Below are positions 21,136 to 34,193 of a DNA stretch of 64,000 nucleotides, piece by piece. The number at the start of each line of letters is the position of its first letter. Positions within the stretch are counted from its first letter, which is position 1. The stretch comes from Chelydra serpentina (lineage: Eukaryota; Chordata; Testudines; Chelydridae), in the NCBI GenBank assembly GCA_037349315.1, contig JBAIAC010000132.1:1550001-1614000 (forward strand). Direction: 5' to 3'. Under the pieces are notes generated by a model. It was not told the origin of the DNA. It was given only the letters and a program-made list of their open reading frames with translations, and ran no database searches. The position numbers and the translations under genes were made by a program.

Positions 21136-21702
21136 CTTTAGATTGTATAATTTGGGTGTCTTTCTCTCGTGGTCTCCATGGAGAGGAATATTTAGGAATT
21201 TCTCCTTTTCGGGGGGGGGGGTTCATTTCAGTGAGGTTGTTACCTCTCCTTTAACAACAGCAACACCTTCTGGTTGGACTTTGCTGCTCGAACTTCTCTG
21301 GAAGGCTGAAGCTTAAATTGTAAAAAACCAGAGCTTTGGAAAATATGGTTTATATATGTAGAGCTTGATGTGTTAGCGAGATGTTTTTCCAGCAGGGGAC
21401 TATTTTGTGATCTCTGTTCCTCTTGCTCTTTGGTTTCATAAGTTTTTGGTGTTAGTGATTAGCTGAGGCAAGGCTTGCGTAATGTCGAAAATAACTTTCA
21501 GATATATTTTCAAGTTCCTTTGTTTTCCCCATGCATGATTGCATTTCCAAAGAAAGGAATTAGAATAACGAATCCCCATGTTTTCTGTGTTCATATTTAA
21601 TGGTACAAAAAGGGTATTCATACTGGCCTACCCAGTTATTCTAAATGACCACATGCAGCAGAGCTCATTAACAATGAATTCTTTCACCCCATGATTTCCC
21701 GT

Positions 21703-22768
21703 GAGAAGGCCACAGTGGCTCAGACTAATGGTCCATCTAGCCCAGTATTGTGTCTCTGACCTTGGCCACTACAAGAACGTCTGGTGGAGTGTACAGCACA
21801 GGACCATTTGGAGTGATCCACCCTCATCTTCCACTCCTGCTCTCTGTGTAGTCAGAGATTTAGGGCTTGCCTCGAGCATGGGATTGCATCACTGACCAAC
21901 TTCCCCAATGACTCTTGGTGGACCTAGTCTCTATTAACTTCTCTCATTCTCGGTGGAAGCCAGGTATACTTGTAGCCCTCACAGCATACACGGCAAGGAG
22001 TTCTGCACGTTCATTTTGTCACCCCCACCACCTTTACTGTATTGGGCGAAAAGGGTAAATAACACTTTGCTCTTCACTTTAGCCACGTCATTCATGGTTT
22101 GACAGACCTCTCTCATCGTGGTTCTCAACCTTTTTTTCACCGGGGCCCCTAAAATGAAACAAACAGCCCTGCGGTTCCCCAACCGGAGGTGAAGCGGAGG
22201 GGGAGAAGCACACGGGGTCACCTGCCCCCCACGTTCTGCCCTCCATTTTGCCATGCTCCCTGAAATGCTAATGTAACAGGGCAGAGCAGTGTCGCCTTGG
22301 CTAGCTGCTGCCTGCTCGTGGAGTCAGTGGCTGTGAGGCAACCCTCACTGATGGCAGGGGGAGATTTCTCTTGTGCCGTGATACTTCCGTTTGTTCTTGT
22401 TGTTGTTGTTGTTGGGCCCCTCCTCTCCCCTCCTCTTCCCTCCCCTTTCCTTCCCTTCCTCCACCCCCCGCAAAGGAGGCAGGCAGGCTTGGTGGCCCGC
22501 TGAAGTGAGTCGGAGGTGGGTCAAGCCCAGGTTTCTTTTGGCAGACGCCCGGTTGAGAACCGGTGCCGTACCGTATCCCTCCCTAGTCATCTCTTGTCAA
22601 AACTGACCAGTGTCTGTAGTCTCGCCTCATACTTTGGAAGTCTGCTATTTACCCCTTTCCACTGTGAAAACTGACTATTTATTGCCACCCTTTGTTTCCT
22701 AGCTGCTAACCGGTTACTGATCCATGAGAGGGCTGAAGCCAGCTCGTGACTGTGAGCGCCAACCGCAG
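21703..22768 (-). mobile_element. Antisense CR1 fragment (unit 5)
   Basis: Same composite structure. Confidence 0.8.
22117..22566. mobile_element. Nested hAT-like element (unit 5)
   Basis: Same element. Confidence 0.62.
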
Positions 22769-22986
22769 GGCAGACGGTTAAGAAGCAGGGCACAATCCGT
22801 CCAAGTTGGTTGTGTGTTCTAGATTCAGATTTCGCCACGTGTCGGATTATGGATTATGTGCCTTTGATGACTTTTTACACCAAATTTGCTATTTGGGGAT
22901 CACTTAAGCATTATGTGCAGACGACTGGAAATGTTTTTATTAAGCTGTATTTTAGATCATTTTAACATTAGCTTGACTCAAAATTT

Positions 22987-23145
22987 TAAATCTGTTCTTA
23001 TGGCTTTAATAACTGATACTTCCTCTATCTGAGGACTATCTATTAAACTGATTTTTGGAATAGGGAGATGGAATGGCAGCTTTCTCCATCCACTGCACAC
23101 ATCGCCGTTATTGCAGTACTGGACCTCCAGGAACGGTGGACCTCC
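22987..23145 (+). pseudogene. U2-like pseudogene, unit 5
   Basis: Same sequence as unit 1. Confidence 0.83.
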
Positions 23146-24046
23146 CTGTGGGGAGAATATCATGGCTGAAGAGCAGCGAAGAAACGTGGTGTTGTCTGTG
23201 TTAACATTTGGTTTGTACTAAGAGTACGGTTTTGAGTCATTTGTAACTCTTTGGTTAGTTATTAGGAAGATCTTATTAGTAGGCCTCTGAGTTGAAAGGC
23301 TGCTCTTGCAGATTTTACTTTGTCATTGCTCGTAGGTCAGTTAAACAGCTGCTTTCTTAGTCTATTCTGTGTCGGTTCTTAAACCGCTCTCCTTAGTACA
23401 CCGTCCGGAATTGATTGCACGGTTTGGATCATTCTTTCCCTCGTCTCCCCACAGAAAAGAAATTTTCCATCCCTTTCCCGTTGGGAAAACGCCACCGTTT
23501 TAACTTAGGAAACAGTCTCGGTAAATCTTTTGCCCAGACCAGGGATAGTTCACAGGAGCAGAAGAGGAGGAAGGTTGCGACCCTTTGAGTCAGATTCATA
23601 GCGTTTAAGGCCAGAAGGAGCCAGCCGATCACCTCAGCGGGACTGAGGTGCACCAATGCCCGAGGCCCTGCAATGGCAAGGAGTTGAGTTGATGCAATTG
23701 ACTGTATGTTTGAGATAGTTCTGTGGGAAGGAGCAGAAAAGAGCATTGGGGCTGCGGTCTAGCGCTTGCACAGGCTTTCGGTGCCCTGTTCTGCTGTAAG
23801 AGTGAACACTGAGAGATTGCTGGTCACAGGTGGGTTTGTGCAAATTAGGAGTGTCCAGGGAACTGCCTTTGAACAGAATTGTGTGTTAAGGGTTCTTGCT
23901 TTGAATTCTTCCACTGGAGTCATTTCGGGGAAGTGATCCTCACTTAGCGTTACCCAGTGATGGTGTTTGTTACGTGTCTCGGAGCTCGTCACGGTGAGGT
24001 AGAAAGCGTTGGGGGCAGGGGTGTGCGTGCGTCACAGAGTCTCCGC

Positions 24047-24237
24047 ATCGCTTCTCGGCTCCTCGGAGCTCAGATCAAGTGTAGTATCTGTTCTTATCAG
24101 TTTAATATCTGGTAGGTCCTTTAGTTGAGGACTGTATATTAAATGGATTTTTGAAACAGGGGGATGGAAGAGGAGCTTGCTCGGTCCACCCTATGCATCA
24201 ACCTGGTATTGCAGTGTCTCCAGGACCGGTGCGTCTC
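24047..24237 (+). ncRNA. RNU2: U2 snRNA gene, unit 6
   Basis: Majority sequence, although the U1 gene of the same unit is divergent. Confidence 0.9.
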
Positions 24238-24426
24238 CTTTTGGGGAGAATGTTCTGGTTAGAAAAGCAGGAAGAGTTTTACGGTGATGATGCTTCTTTA
24301 AAGCAGATTTTTTTCAAGTAGTTGAAAAATCTGAGTTCTTTAGCTAGCGCTTTGGCTTCTTTATGATAAAATACCGTTACGATGTCTTGGGAGCATTTTG
24401 TGAGTCTATAACAGTGAGGTTCTTTC

Positions 24427-24809
24427 TTGCCCCATCTCAGAAAAAGATAGATTAGAATTGGAAAGACTCAGAAAAAAGGGGCAACAAAACGATGAGGGGA
24501 TATGGGACTGCGTCTGTATAAGAAGAGATTAATCAGATTGGGACTTTTCAGCTGGGAAAAGGGACGACTAAAGGGGGATACGATGGAGGTCTATAAAATC
24601 ATGACTGGTGTGGAGAAAGTAAATAAAGAAGTGTTATTGACTCCTTCTCATAACACAAGGTCTAGGGGTCACCAAATGAAATTAATAGGTAGCAGGTTTA
24701 AAACAAACAAACGGAAGTGTTTCTTCCCACAACACACAGTCAACCTGTGGAACTCTTTGCCACAGGATGTTCTGTAGGCCAAGACTATAACAGGGTTCAA
24801 AAAAGAACT
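24427..24809 (+). mobile_element. CR1 fragment, sense (unit 6)
   Basis: Same relic with the TAG stop. Confidence 0.82.
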
Positions 24810-25088
24810 TTGTTGGACTGACCGCCTGTGGGAAGCGCGGACACGCCAAGGGCTAGAAGCAGGGAAGAAGAGACCAAAGGAGCCAGTGGAACCTCGGCTT
24901 GAGTCAAGAGAAGACGCAGGCATCAAGTGTCTTCTTAGAGCAGCCGACAGAATAGGCCTGTCATGAAAAGATGGGAAAACAGCCCCAGTAACAGATAAAG
25001 ACACTGCTTCAACACAGGCTAAGGAAAAATTACAGAGTGCTCCAAAGAACACTTCCTGAGATCTTGCTTTCTTTCCACAACTGCGCAC

Positions 25089-25252
25089 CAGGGGAAAGCG
25101 CGAACGCAGTCCCCCACTACCACAAATTCTGCAGTTGAGTTTCCCACATTTGGGGAAATCACAGAGGTCAGCACACCTGCAGTGCAATGGATGAGCCTCA
25201 CGCTGGGAAAACTACCTTGCTGATCATGGTATCTCCCCTGCCCGGTAAGTAT
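25089..25252 (-). ncRNA. RNU1: Variant U1 snRNA gene, unit 6 (altered 5' recognition sequence)
   Basis: This is the most divergent U1 copy. It has three private changes: U10G (plus-strand C at 25243), G40A (T at 25213) and G75A (T at 25178). Position 10 pairs with the exon base at -2 of the 5' splice site, so the RNA would prefer C rather than A there. G40A removes a C25-G40 pair in stem-loop I, the U1-70K-binding hairpin, and G75A removes the C64-G75 pair that closes the U1A loop. It may be a specialised variant U1, but three hits in structural positions also fit a decaying gene. Confidence 0.9.
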
Positions 25253-25538
25253 AAGTCCCCACCGCTCAGCCGCCGCCTGCCCTCGCTCGCCCAACACTCT
25301 CAACCCACGGTGGGGAACGCCCCAGCCAGCCTCCCTCGCCCCACCCCCACTACCACGAGCTGCCCCGTCCTGGCCCCTGGGCCACACTCTTCTCCACACC
25401 CAGCCCCAGGTGCCCGATTCCCACCCTGCTCGGTAGCCTGCTCCCACAATGCTCTGCTCGCACACATAACTGCAAACGTGCTCACGCGGCACCGCCCCTC
25501 CAGAAACAGAGAAAACATGGGGATTCGTTATTCTAATT

Positions 25539-25831
25539 CAGGGATAGGCAACCTATGGCACGCGTGCCAAAGGCGGCACGCGAGCTGATTTTCAGTGGCG
25601 CTCACACCGGTCCAGGGGGCTCTGCATTTTAATTTAATTTTAAATGAAGCTTCTTAAACATTTTAAAAACCTTATTTACTTTATATACAACAATAGTTTA
25701 GTTCTATATTTTAGACTTATAGAAAGAGAGCTTCTGAAAACGTTAAAATGCATTACTGGCACGCAAAACCTTAAATTAGACTGAATAAATGAAGACTCGG
25801 AACACCACTTCTGAAAGGTTGCCGACCCCTG
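25539..25831. mobile_element. hAT-type MITE (unit 6)
   Basis: Same element. Confidence 0.83.
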
Positions 25832-26396
25832 CTTTAGATTGTATAATTTGGGTGTCTTTCTCTCGTGGTCTCCATGGAGAGGAATATTTAGGAATTTCTC
25901 CTTTTCGGGGGGGGGTTCATTTCAGTGAGGTTGTTACCTCTCCTTTAACAACAGCAACACCTTCTGGTTGGACTTTGCTGCTCGAACTTCTCTGGAAGGC
26001 TGAAGCTTAAATTGTAAAAAACCAGAGCTTTGGAAAATATGGTTTATATATGTAGAGCTTGATGTGTTAGCGAGATGTTTTTCCAGCAGGGGACTATTTT
26101 GTGATCTCTGTTCCTCTTGCTCTTTGGTTTCATAAGTTTTTGGTGTTAGTGATTAGCTGAGGCAAGGCTTGCGTAATGTCGAAAATAACTTTCAGATATA
26201 TTTTCAAGTTCCTTTGTTTTCCCCATGCATGATTGCATTTCCAAAGAAAGGAATTAGAATAACGAATCCCCATGTTTTCTGTGTTCATATTTAATGGTAC
26301 AAAAAGGGTATTCATACTGGCCTACCCAGTTATTCTAAATGACCACATGCAGCAGAGCTCATTAACAATGAATTCTTTCACCCCATGATTTCCCGT

Positions 26397-27462
26397 GAGA
26401 AGGCCACAGTGGCTCAGACTAATGGTCCATCTAGCCCAGTATTGTGTCTCTGACCTTGGCCACTACAAGAACGTCTGGTGGAGTGTACAGCACAGGACCA
26501 TTTGGAGTGATCCACCCTCATCTTCCACTCCTGCTCTCTGTGTAGTCAGAGATTTAGGGCTTGCCTCGAGCATGGGATTGCATCACTGACCAACTTCCCC
26601 AATGACTCTTGGTGGACCTAGTCTCTATTAACTTCTCTCATTCTCGGTGGAAGCCAGGTATACTTGTAGCCCTCACAGCATACACGGCAAGGAGTTCTGC
26701 ACGTTCATTTTGTCACCCCCATCACCTTTACTGTATTGGGCGAAAAGGGTAAATAACACTTTGCTCTTCACTTTAGCCACGTCATTCATGGTTTGACAGA
26801 CCTCTCTCATCGTGGTTCTCAACCTTTCTTTCACCGGGGCCCCTAAAATGAAACAAACAGCCCTGCGGTTCCCCAACCGGAGGTGAAGCGGAGGGGGAGA
26901 AGCACACGGGGTCACCTGCCCCCCACGTTCTGCCCTCCATTTTGCCATGCTCCCTGAAATGCTAATGTAACAGGGCAGAGCAGTGTCGCCTTGGCTAGCT
27001 GCTGCCTGCTCGTGGAGTCAGTGGCTGTGAGGCAACCCTCACTGATGGCAGGGGGAGATTTCTCTTGTGCCGTGATACTTCCATTTGTTCTTGTTGTTGT
27101 TGTTGTTGGGCCCCTCCTCTCCCCTCCTCTTCCCTCCCCTTTCCTTCCCTTCCTCCACCCCCCGCAAAGGAGGCAGGCAGGCTTGGTGGCCCGCTGAAGT
27201 GAGTCGGAGGTGGGTCAAGCCCAGGTTTCTTTTGGCAGACGCCCGGTTGAGAACCGGTGCCGTACCGTATCCCTCCCTAGTCATCTCTTGTCAAAACTGA
27301 CCAGTGTCTGTAGTCTCGCCTCATACTTTGGAAGTCTGCTATTTACCCCTTTCCACTGTGAAAACTGACTATTTATTGCCACCCTTTGTTTCCTAGCTGC
27401 TAACCGGTTACTGATCCATGAGAGGGCTGAAGCCAGCTCGTGACTGTGAGCGCCAACCGCAG
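26397..27462 (-). mobile_element. Antisense CR1 fragment (unit 6)
   Basis: Same composite structure with private changes near 26721 and 27083. Confidence 0.8.
26811..27260. mobile_element. Nested hAT-like element (unit 6)
   Basis: Same element. Confidence 0.62.
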
Positions 27463-27680
27463 GGCAGACGGTTAAGAAGCAGGGCACAATCCGTCCAAGT
27501 TGGTTGTGTGTTCTAGATTCAGATTTCGCCACGTGTCGGATTATGGATTATGTGCCTTTGATGACTTTTTACACCAAATTTGCTATTTGGGGATCACTTA
27601 AGCATTATGTGCAGACGACTGGAAATGTTTTTATTAAGCTGTATTTTAGATCATTTTAACATTAGCTTGACTCAAAATTT

Positions 27681-27839
27681 TAAATCTGTTCTTATGGCTT
27701 TAATAACTGATACTTCCTCTATCTGAGGACTATCTATTAAACTGATTTTTGGAATAGGGAGATGGAATGGCAGCTTTCTCCATCCACTGCACACATCGCC
27801 GTTATTGCAGTACTGGACCTCCAGGAACGGTGGACCTCC
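27681..27839 (+). pseudogene. U2-like pseudogene, unit 6
   Basis: Same sequence as unit 1. Confidence 0.83.
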
Positions 27840-28740
27840 CTGTGGGGAGAATATCATGGCTGAAGAGCAGCGAAGAAACGTGGTGTTGTCTGTGTTAACA
27901 TTTGGTTTGTACTAAGAGTACGGTTTTGAGTCATTTGTAAATCTTTGGTTAGTTATTAGGAAGATCTTATTAGTAGGCCTCTGAGTTGAAAGGCTGCTCT
28001 TGCAGATTTTACTTTGTCATTGCTCGTAGGTCAGTTAAACAGCTGCTTTCTTAGTCTATTCTGTGTCGGTTCTTAAACCGCTCTCCTTAGTACACCGTCC
28101 GGAATTGATTGCACGGTTTGGATCATTCTTTCCCTCGTCTCCCCACAGAAAAGAAATTTTCCATCCCTTTCCCATTGGGAAAACACCACCGTTTTAACTT
28201 AGGAAACAGTCTCGGTAAATCTTTTGCCCAGACCAGGGATAGTTCACAGGAGCAGAAGAGGAGGAAGGTTGCGGCCCTTTGAGTCAGATTCATAGCGTTT
28301 AAGGCCAGAAGGAGCCAGCCGATCACCTCAGAGGGACTGAGGTGCACCAATGCCCGAGGCCCTGCAATGGCAAGGAGTTGAGTTGATGCAATTGACTGTA
28401 TGTTTGAGATAGTTCTGTGGGAAGGAGCAGAAAAGAGCATTGGGGCTGCGGTCTAGCGCTTGCACAGGCTTTCGGTGCCCTGTTCTGCTGTAAGAGTGAA
28501 CACTGAGAGATTGCTGGTCACAGGTGGGTTTGTGCAAATTAGGAGTGTCCAGGGAACTGCCTTTGAACAGAATTGTGTGTTAAGGGTTCTTGCTTTGAAT
28601 TCTTCCACTGGAGTCATTTCGGGGAAGTGATCCTCACTTAGCGTTACCCAGTGATGGTGTTTGTTACGTGTCTCGGAGCTCGTCACGGTGAGGTAGAAAG
28701 CGTTGGGGGCAGGGGTGTGCGTGCGTCACAGAGTCTCCGC

Positions 28741-28931
28741 ATCGCTTCTCGGCTCCTCGGAGCTCAGATCAAGTGTAGTATCTGTTCTTATCAGTTTAAT
28801 ATCTGGTAGGTCCTTTAGTTGAGGACTGTATATTAAATGGATTTTTGAAACAGGGGGATGGAAGAGGAGCTTGCTCGGTCCACCCTATGCATCAACCTGG
28901 TATTGCAGTGTCTCCAGGACCGGTGCGTCTC
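28741..28931 (+). ncRNA. RNU2: U2 snRNA gene, unit 7
   Basis: Majority sequence. Confidence 0.9.
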
Positions 28932-29120
28932 CTTTTGGGGAGAATGTTCTGGTTAGAAAAGCAGGAAGAGTTTTACGGTGATGATGCTTCTTTAAAGCAG
29001 ATTTTTTTCAAGTAGTTGAAAAATCTGAGTTCTTTAGCTAGCGCTTTGGCTTCTTTATGATAAAATACCGTTACGATGTCTTGGGAGCATTTTGTGAGTC
29101 TATAACAGTGAGGTTCTTTC

Positions 29121-29503
29121 TTGCCCCATCTCAGAAAAAGATAGATTAGAATTGGAAAGACTCAGAAAAAAGGGGCAACAAAACGATGAGGGGATATGGG
29201 ACTGCGTCTGTATAAGAAGAGATTAATCAGATTGGGACTTTTCAGCTGGGAAAAGGGACGACTAAAGGGGGATACGATGGAGGTCTATAAAATCATGACT
29301 GGTGTGGAGAAAGTAAATAAAGAAGTGTTATTGACTCCTTCTCATAACACAAGGTCTAGGGGTCACCAAATGAAATTAATAGGTAGCAGGTTTAAAACAA
29401 ACAAACGGAAGTGTTTCTTCCCACAACACACAGTCAACCTGTGGAACTCTTTGCCACAGGATGTTCTGTAGGCCAAGACTATAACAGGGTTCAAAAAAGA
29501 ACT
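29121..29503 (+). mobile_element. CR1 fragment, sense (unit 7)
   Basis: Same relic with the TAG stop. Confidence 0.82.
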
Positions 29504-29782
29504 TTGTTGGACTGACCGCCTGTGGGAAGCGCGGACACGCCAAGGGCTAGAAGCAGGGAAGAAGAGACCAAAGGAGCCAGTGGAACCTCGGCTTGAGTCA
29601 AGAGAAGACACAGGCATCAAGTGTCTTCTTAGAGCAGCCGACAGAATAGGCCTGTCATGAAAAGATGGGAAAACAGCCCCAGTAACAGATAAAGACACTG
29701 CTTCAACACAGGCTAAGGAAAAATTACAGAGTGCTCCAAAGAACACTTCCTGAGATCTTGCTTTCTTTCCACAACTGCGCAC

Positions 29783-29946
29783 CAGGGGAAAGCGCGAACG
29801 CAGTCCCCCACTACCACAAATTCTGCAGTTGAGTTTCCCACATTTGGGGAAATCACAGAGGTCAGCACGCCCGCAGTGCAATGGATGAGCCTCACGCTGG
29901 GAAAACCACCTTGCTGATCATGGTATCTCCCCTGCCAGGTAAGTAT
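29783..29946 (-). ncRNA. RNU1: U1 snRNA gene, unit 7
   Basis: It differs from the array consensus by U78C (plus-strand G at 29869), which replaces the A61-U78 pair in the stem below the U1A loop by an A-C mismatch. Everything else matches. Confidence 0.94.
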
Positions 29947-30232
29947 AAGTCCCCACCGCTCAGCCGCCGCCTGCCCTCGCTCGCCCAACACTCTCAACCC
30001 ACGGTGGGGAACGCCCCAGCCAGCCTCCCTCGCCCCACCCCCACTACCACGAGCTGCCCCGTCCTGGCCCCTGGGCCACACTCTTCTCCACACCCAGCCC
30101 CAGGTGCCCGATTCCCGCCCTGCTCGGTAGCCTGCTCCCACAATGCTCTGCTCGCACACATATCTGCAAACGTGCTCACGCGGCACCGCCCCTCCGGAAA
30201 CAGAGAAAACATGGGGATTCGTTATTCTAATT

Positions 30233-30525
30233 CAGGGATAGGCAACCTATGGCACGCGTGCCAAAGGCGGCACGCGAGCTGATTTTCAGTGGCGCTCACA
30301 CCGGTCCAGGGGGCTCTGCATTTTAATTTAATTTTAAATGAAGCTTCTTAAACATTTTAAAAACCTTATTTACTTTATATACAACAATAGTTTAGTTCTA
30401 TATTTTAGACTTATAGAAAGAGAGCTTCTGAAAACGTTAAAATGCATTACTGGCACGCAAAACCTTAAATTAGACTGAATAAATGAAGACTCGGAACACC
30501 ACTTCTGAAAGGTTGCCGACCCCTG
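30233..30525. mobile_element. hAT-type MITE (unit 7)
   Basis: Same element. Confidence 0.83.
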
Positions 30526-31091
30526 CTTTAGATTGTATAATTTGGGTGTCTTTCTCTCGTGGTCTCCATGGAGAGGAATATTTAGGAATTTCTCCTTTTC
30601 GGGGGGGGGGTTCATTTCAGTGAGGTTGTTACCTCTCCTTTAACAACAGCAACACCTTCTGGTTGGACTTTGCTGCTCGAACTTCTCTGGAAGGCTGAAG
30701 CTTAAATTGTAAAAAACCAGAGCTTTGGAAAATATGGTTTATATATGTAGAGCTTGATGTGTTAGCGAGATGTTTTTCCAGCAGGGGACTATTTTGTGAT
30801 CTCTGTTCCTCTTGCTCTTTGGTTTCATAAGTTTTTGGTGTTAGTGATTAGCTGAGGCAAGGCTTGCGTAATGTCGAAAATAACTTTCAGATATATTTTC
30901 AAGTTCCTTTGTTTTCCCCATGCATGATTGCATTTCCAAAGAAAGGAATTAGAATAACGAATCCCCATGTTTTCTGTGTTCATATTTAATGGTACAAAAA
31001 GGGTATTCATACTGGCCTACCCAGTTATTCTAAATGACCACATGCAGCAGAGCTCATTAACAATGAATTCTTTCACCCCATGATTTCCCGT

Positions 31092-32160
31092 GAGAAGGCC
31101 ACAGTGGCTCAGACTAATGGTCCATCTAGCCCAGTATTGTGTCTCTGACCTTGGCCACTACAAGAACGTCTGGTGGAGTGTACAGCACAGGACCATTTGG
31201 AGTGATCCACCCTCATCTTCCACTCCTGCTCTCTGTGTAGTCAGAGATTTAGGGCTTGCCTCGAGCATGGGATTGCATCACTGACCAACTTCCCCAATGA
31301 CTCTTGGTGGACCTAGTCTCTATTAACTTCTCTCATTCTCGGTGGAAGCCAGGTATACTTGTAGCCCTCACAGCATACACGGCAAGGAGTTCTGCACGTT
31401 CATTTTGTCACCCCCACCACCTTTACTGTATTGGGCGAAAAGGGTAAATAACACTTTGCTCTTCACTTTAGCCACGTCATTCATGGTTTGACAGACCTCT
31501 CTCATCGTGGTTCTCAACCTTTTTTTCACCGGGGCCCCTAAAATGAAACAAACAGCCCTGCGGTTCCCCAACCGGAGGTGAAGCGGAGGGGGAGAAGCAC
31601 ACGGGGTCACCTGCCCCCCACGTTCTGCCCTCCATTTTGCCATGCTCCCTGAAATGCTAATGTAACAGGGCAGAGCAGTGTCGCCTTGGCTAGCTGCTGC
31701 CTGCTCGTGGAGTCAGTGGCTGTGAGGCAACCCTCACTGATGGCAGGGGGAGATTTCTCTTGTGCCGTGATACTTCCGTTTGTTCTTGTTGTTGTTGTTG
31801 TTGTTGGGCCCCTCCTCTCCCCTCCTCTTCCCTCCCCTTTCCTTCCCTTCCTCCACCCCCCGCAAAGGAGGCAGGCAGGCTTGGTGGCCCGCTGAAGTGA
31901 GTCGGAGGTGGGTCAAGCCCAGGTTTCTTTTGGCAGACGCCCGGTTGAGAACCGGTGCCGTACCGTATCCCTCCCTAGTCATCTCTTGTCAAAACTGACC
32001 AGTGTCTGTAGTCTCGCCTCATACTTTGGAAGTCTGCTATTTACCCCTTTCCACTGTGAAAACTGACTATTTATTGCCACCCTTTGTTTCCTAGCTGCTA
32101 ACCGGTTACTGATCCATGAGAGGGCTGAAGCCAGCTCGTGACTGTGAGCGCCAACCGCAG
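31092..32160 (-). mobile_element. Antisense CR1 fragment (unit 7)
   Basis: Three bases longer because of one extra GTT in the nested element. Confidence 0.8.
31506..31958. mobile_element. Nested hAT-like element (unit 7)
   Basis: Contains one extra GTT triplet. Confidence 0.62.
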
Positions 32161-32378
32161 GGCAGACGGTTAAGAAGCAGGGCACAATCCGTCCAAGTTG
32201 GTTGTGTGTTCTAGATTCAGATTTCGCCACGTGTCGGATTATGGATTATGTGCCTTTGATGACTTTTTACACCAAATTTGCTATTTGGGGATCACTTAAG
32301 CATTATGTGCAGACGACTGGAAATGTTTTTATTAAGCTGTATTTTAGATCATTTTAACATTAGCTTGACTCAAAATTT

Positions 32379-32537
32379 TAAATCTGTTCTTATGGCTTTA
32401 ATAACTGATACTTCCTCTATCTGAGGACTATCTATTAAACTGATTTTTGGAATAGGGAGATGGAATGGCAGCTTTCTCCATCCACTGCACACATCGCCGT
32501 TATTGCAGTACTGGACCTCCAGGAACGGTGGACCTCC
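32379..32537 (+). pseudogene. U2-like pseudogene, unit 7
   Basis: Same sequence as unit 1. Confidence 0.83.
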
Positions 32538-33438
32538 CTGTGGGGAGAATATCATGGCTGAAGAGCAGCGAAGAAACGTGGTGTTGTCTGTGTTAACATT
32601 TGGTTTGTACTAAGAGTACGGTTTTGAGTCATTTGTAACTCTTTGGTTAGTTATTAGGAAGATCTTATTAGTAGGCCTCTGAGTTGAAAGGCTGCTCTTG
32701 CAGATTTTACTTTGTCATTGCTCGTAGGTCAGTTAAACAGCTGCTTTCTTAGTCTATTCTGTGTCGGTTCTTAAACCGCTCTCCTTAGTACACCGTCCGG
32801 AATTGATTGCACGGTTTGGATCATTCTTTCCCTCGTCTCCCCACAGAAAAGAAATTTTCCATCCCTTTCCCGTTGGGAAAACGCCACCGTTTTAACTTAG
32901 GAAACAGTCTCGGTAAATCTTTTGCCCAGACCAGGGATAGTTCACAGGAGCAGAAGAGGAGGAAGGTTGCGGCCCTTTGAGTCAGATTCATAGCGTTTAA
33001 GGCCAGAAGGAGCCAGCCGATCACCTCAGAGTGACTGAGGTGCACCAATGCCCGAGGCCCTGCAATGGCAAGGAGTTGAGTTGATGCAATTGACTGTATG
33101 TTTGAGATAGTTCTGTGGGAAGGAGCAGAAAAGAGCATTGGGGCTGCGGTCTAGCGCTTGCACAGGCTTTCGGTGCCCTGTTCTGCTGTAAGAGTGAACA
33201 CTGAGAGATTGCTGGTCACAGGTGGGTTTGTGCAAATTAGGAGTGTCCAGGGAACTGCCTTTGAACAGAATTGTGTGTTAAGGGTTCTTGCTTTGAATTC
33301 TTCCACTGGAGTCATTTCGGGGAAGTGATCCTCACTTAGCGTTACCCAGTGATGGTGTTTGTTACGTGTCTCGGAGCTCGTCACGGTGAGGTAGAAAGCG
33401 TTGGGGGCAGGGGTGTGCGTGCGTCACAGAGTCTCCGC

Positions 33439-33621
33439 ATCTCTTTTCGGAGCTCAGATCAAGTGTAGTATCTGTTCTTATCAGTTTAATATCTGGTAGG
33501 TCCATTAGTTGAGGACTGTATATTAAATGGATTTTTGAAACAGGGGGATGGAAGAGGAGCTTGCTCGCTCCACCCTATGCATCAACCTGGTATTGCAGTG
33601 TCTCCAGGACTGGTGCGTCTC
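33439..33621 (+). pseudogene. RNU2: Damaged U2 snRNA gene, unit 8
   Basis: An eight-base deletion near the 5' end turns the first 30 nt into ATCTCTTTTCGGAGC and destroys both the U6-pairing segment and the first hairpin. Further private changes are an A in stem-loop IIa (GTCCATT, near 33504), T in GGACTGG near the 3' end, and C in the 3' box. The branch-recognition core and Sm site remain. The loss of the 5' domain makes function unlikely. Confidence 0.85.
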
Positions 33622-33810
33622 CTTTTGGGGAGAATGTTCTGGTTAGAAAAGCAGGACGAGTTTTACGGTGATGATGCTTCTTTAAAGCAGATTTTTTTCA
33701 AGTAGTTGAAAAATCTGAGTTCTTTAGCTAGCGCTTTGGCTTCTTTATGATAAAATACCGTTACGATGTCTTGGGAGCATTTTGTGAGTCTATAACAGTG
33801 AGGTTCTTTC

Positions 33811-34193
33811 TTGCCCCATCTCAGAAAAAGATAGATTAGAATTGGAAAGACTCAGAAAAAAGGGGCAACAAAACGATGAGGGGATATGGGACTGCGTCTG
33901 TATAAGAAGAGATTAATCAGATTGGGACTTTTCAGCTGGGAAAAGGGACGACTAAAGGGGGATACGATGGAGGTCTATAAAATCATGACTGGTGTGGAGA
34001 AAGTAAATAAAGAAGTGTTATTGACTCCTTCTCATAACACAAGGTCTAGGGGTCACCAAATGAAATTAATAGGTAGCAGGTTTAAAACAAACAAACGGAA
34101 GTGTTTCTTCCCACAACACACAGTCAACCTGTGGAACTCTTTGCCACAGGATGTTCTGTAGGCCAAGACTATAACAGGGTTCAAAAAAGAACT
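33811..34193 (+). mobile_element. CR1 fragment, sense (unit 8)
   Basis: Same relic with the TAG stop. Confidence 0.82.

Larger units (their letters stand above)
18781..23477. repeat. Tandem unit 5 (4697 bp)
   Basis: The three extra bases are two G in the G-run (11 G) and a one-base insertion in the sense CR1 fragment near 20036. It shares a GCAGAAACGCC variant near 20140 with unit 9. Confidence 0.97.
23478..28171. repeat. Tandem unit 6 (4694 bp)
   Basis: G-run of 9. This unit holds the most divergent U1 gene of the window (three private substitutions) and several further private changes, for example A at about 25502 and T at about 26721. It shares the 3'-end variants of unit 1. Confidence 0.97.
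28172..32869. repeat. Tandem unit 7 (4698 bp)
   Basis: The four extra bases are one additional GTT triplet in the microsatellite near 31790-31806 and one G in the G-run (10 G). The start of the unit shares an ACACC variant with unit 2. Confidence 0.97.
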
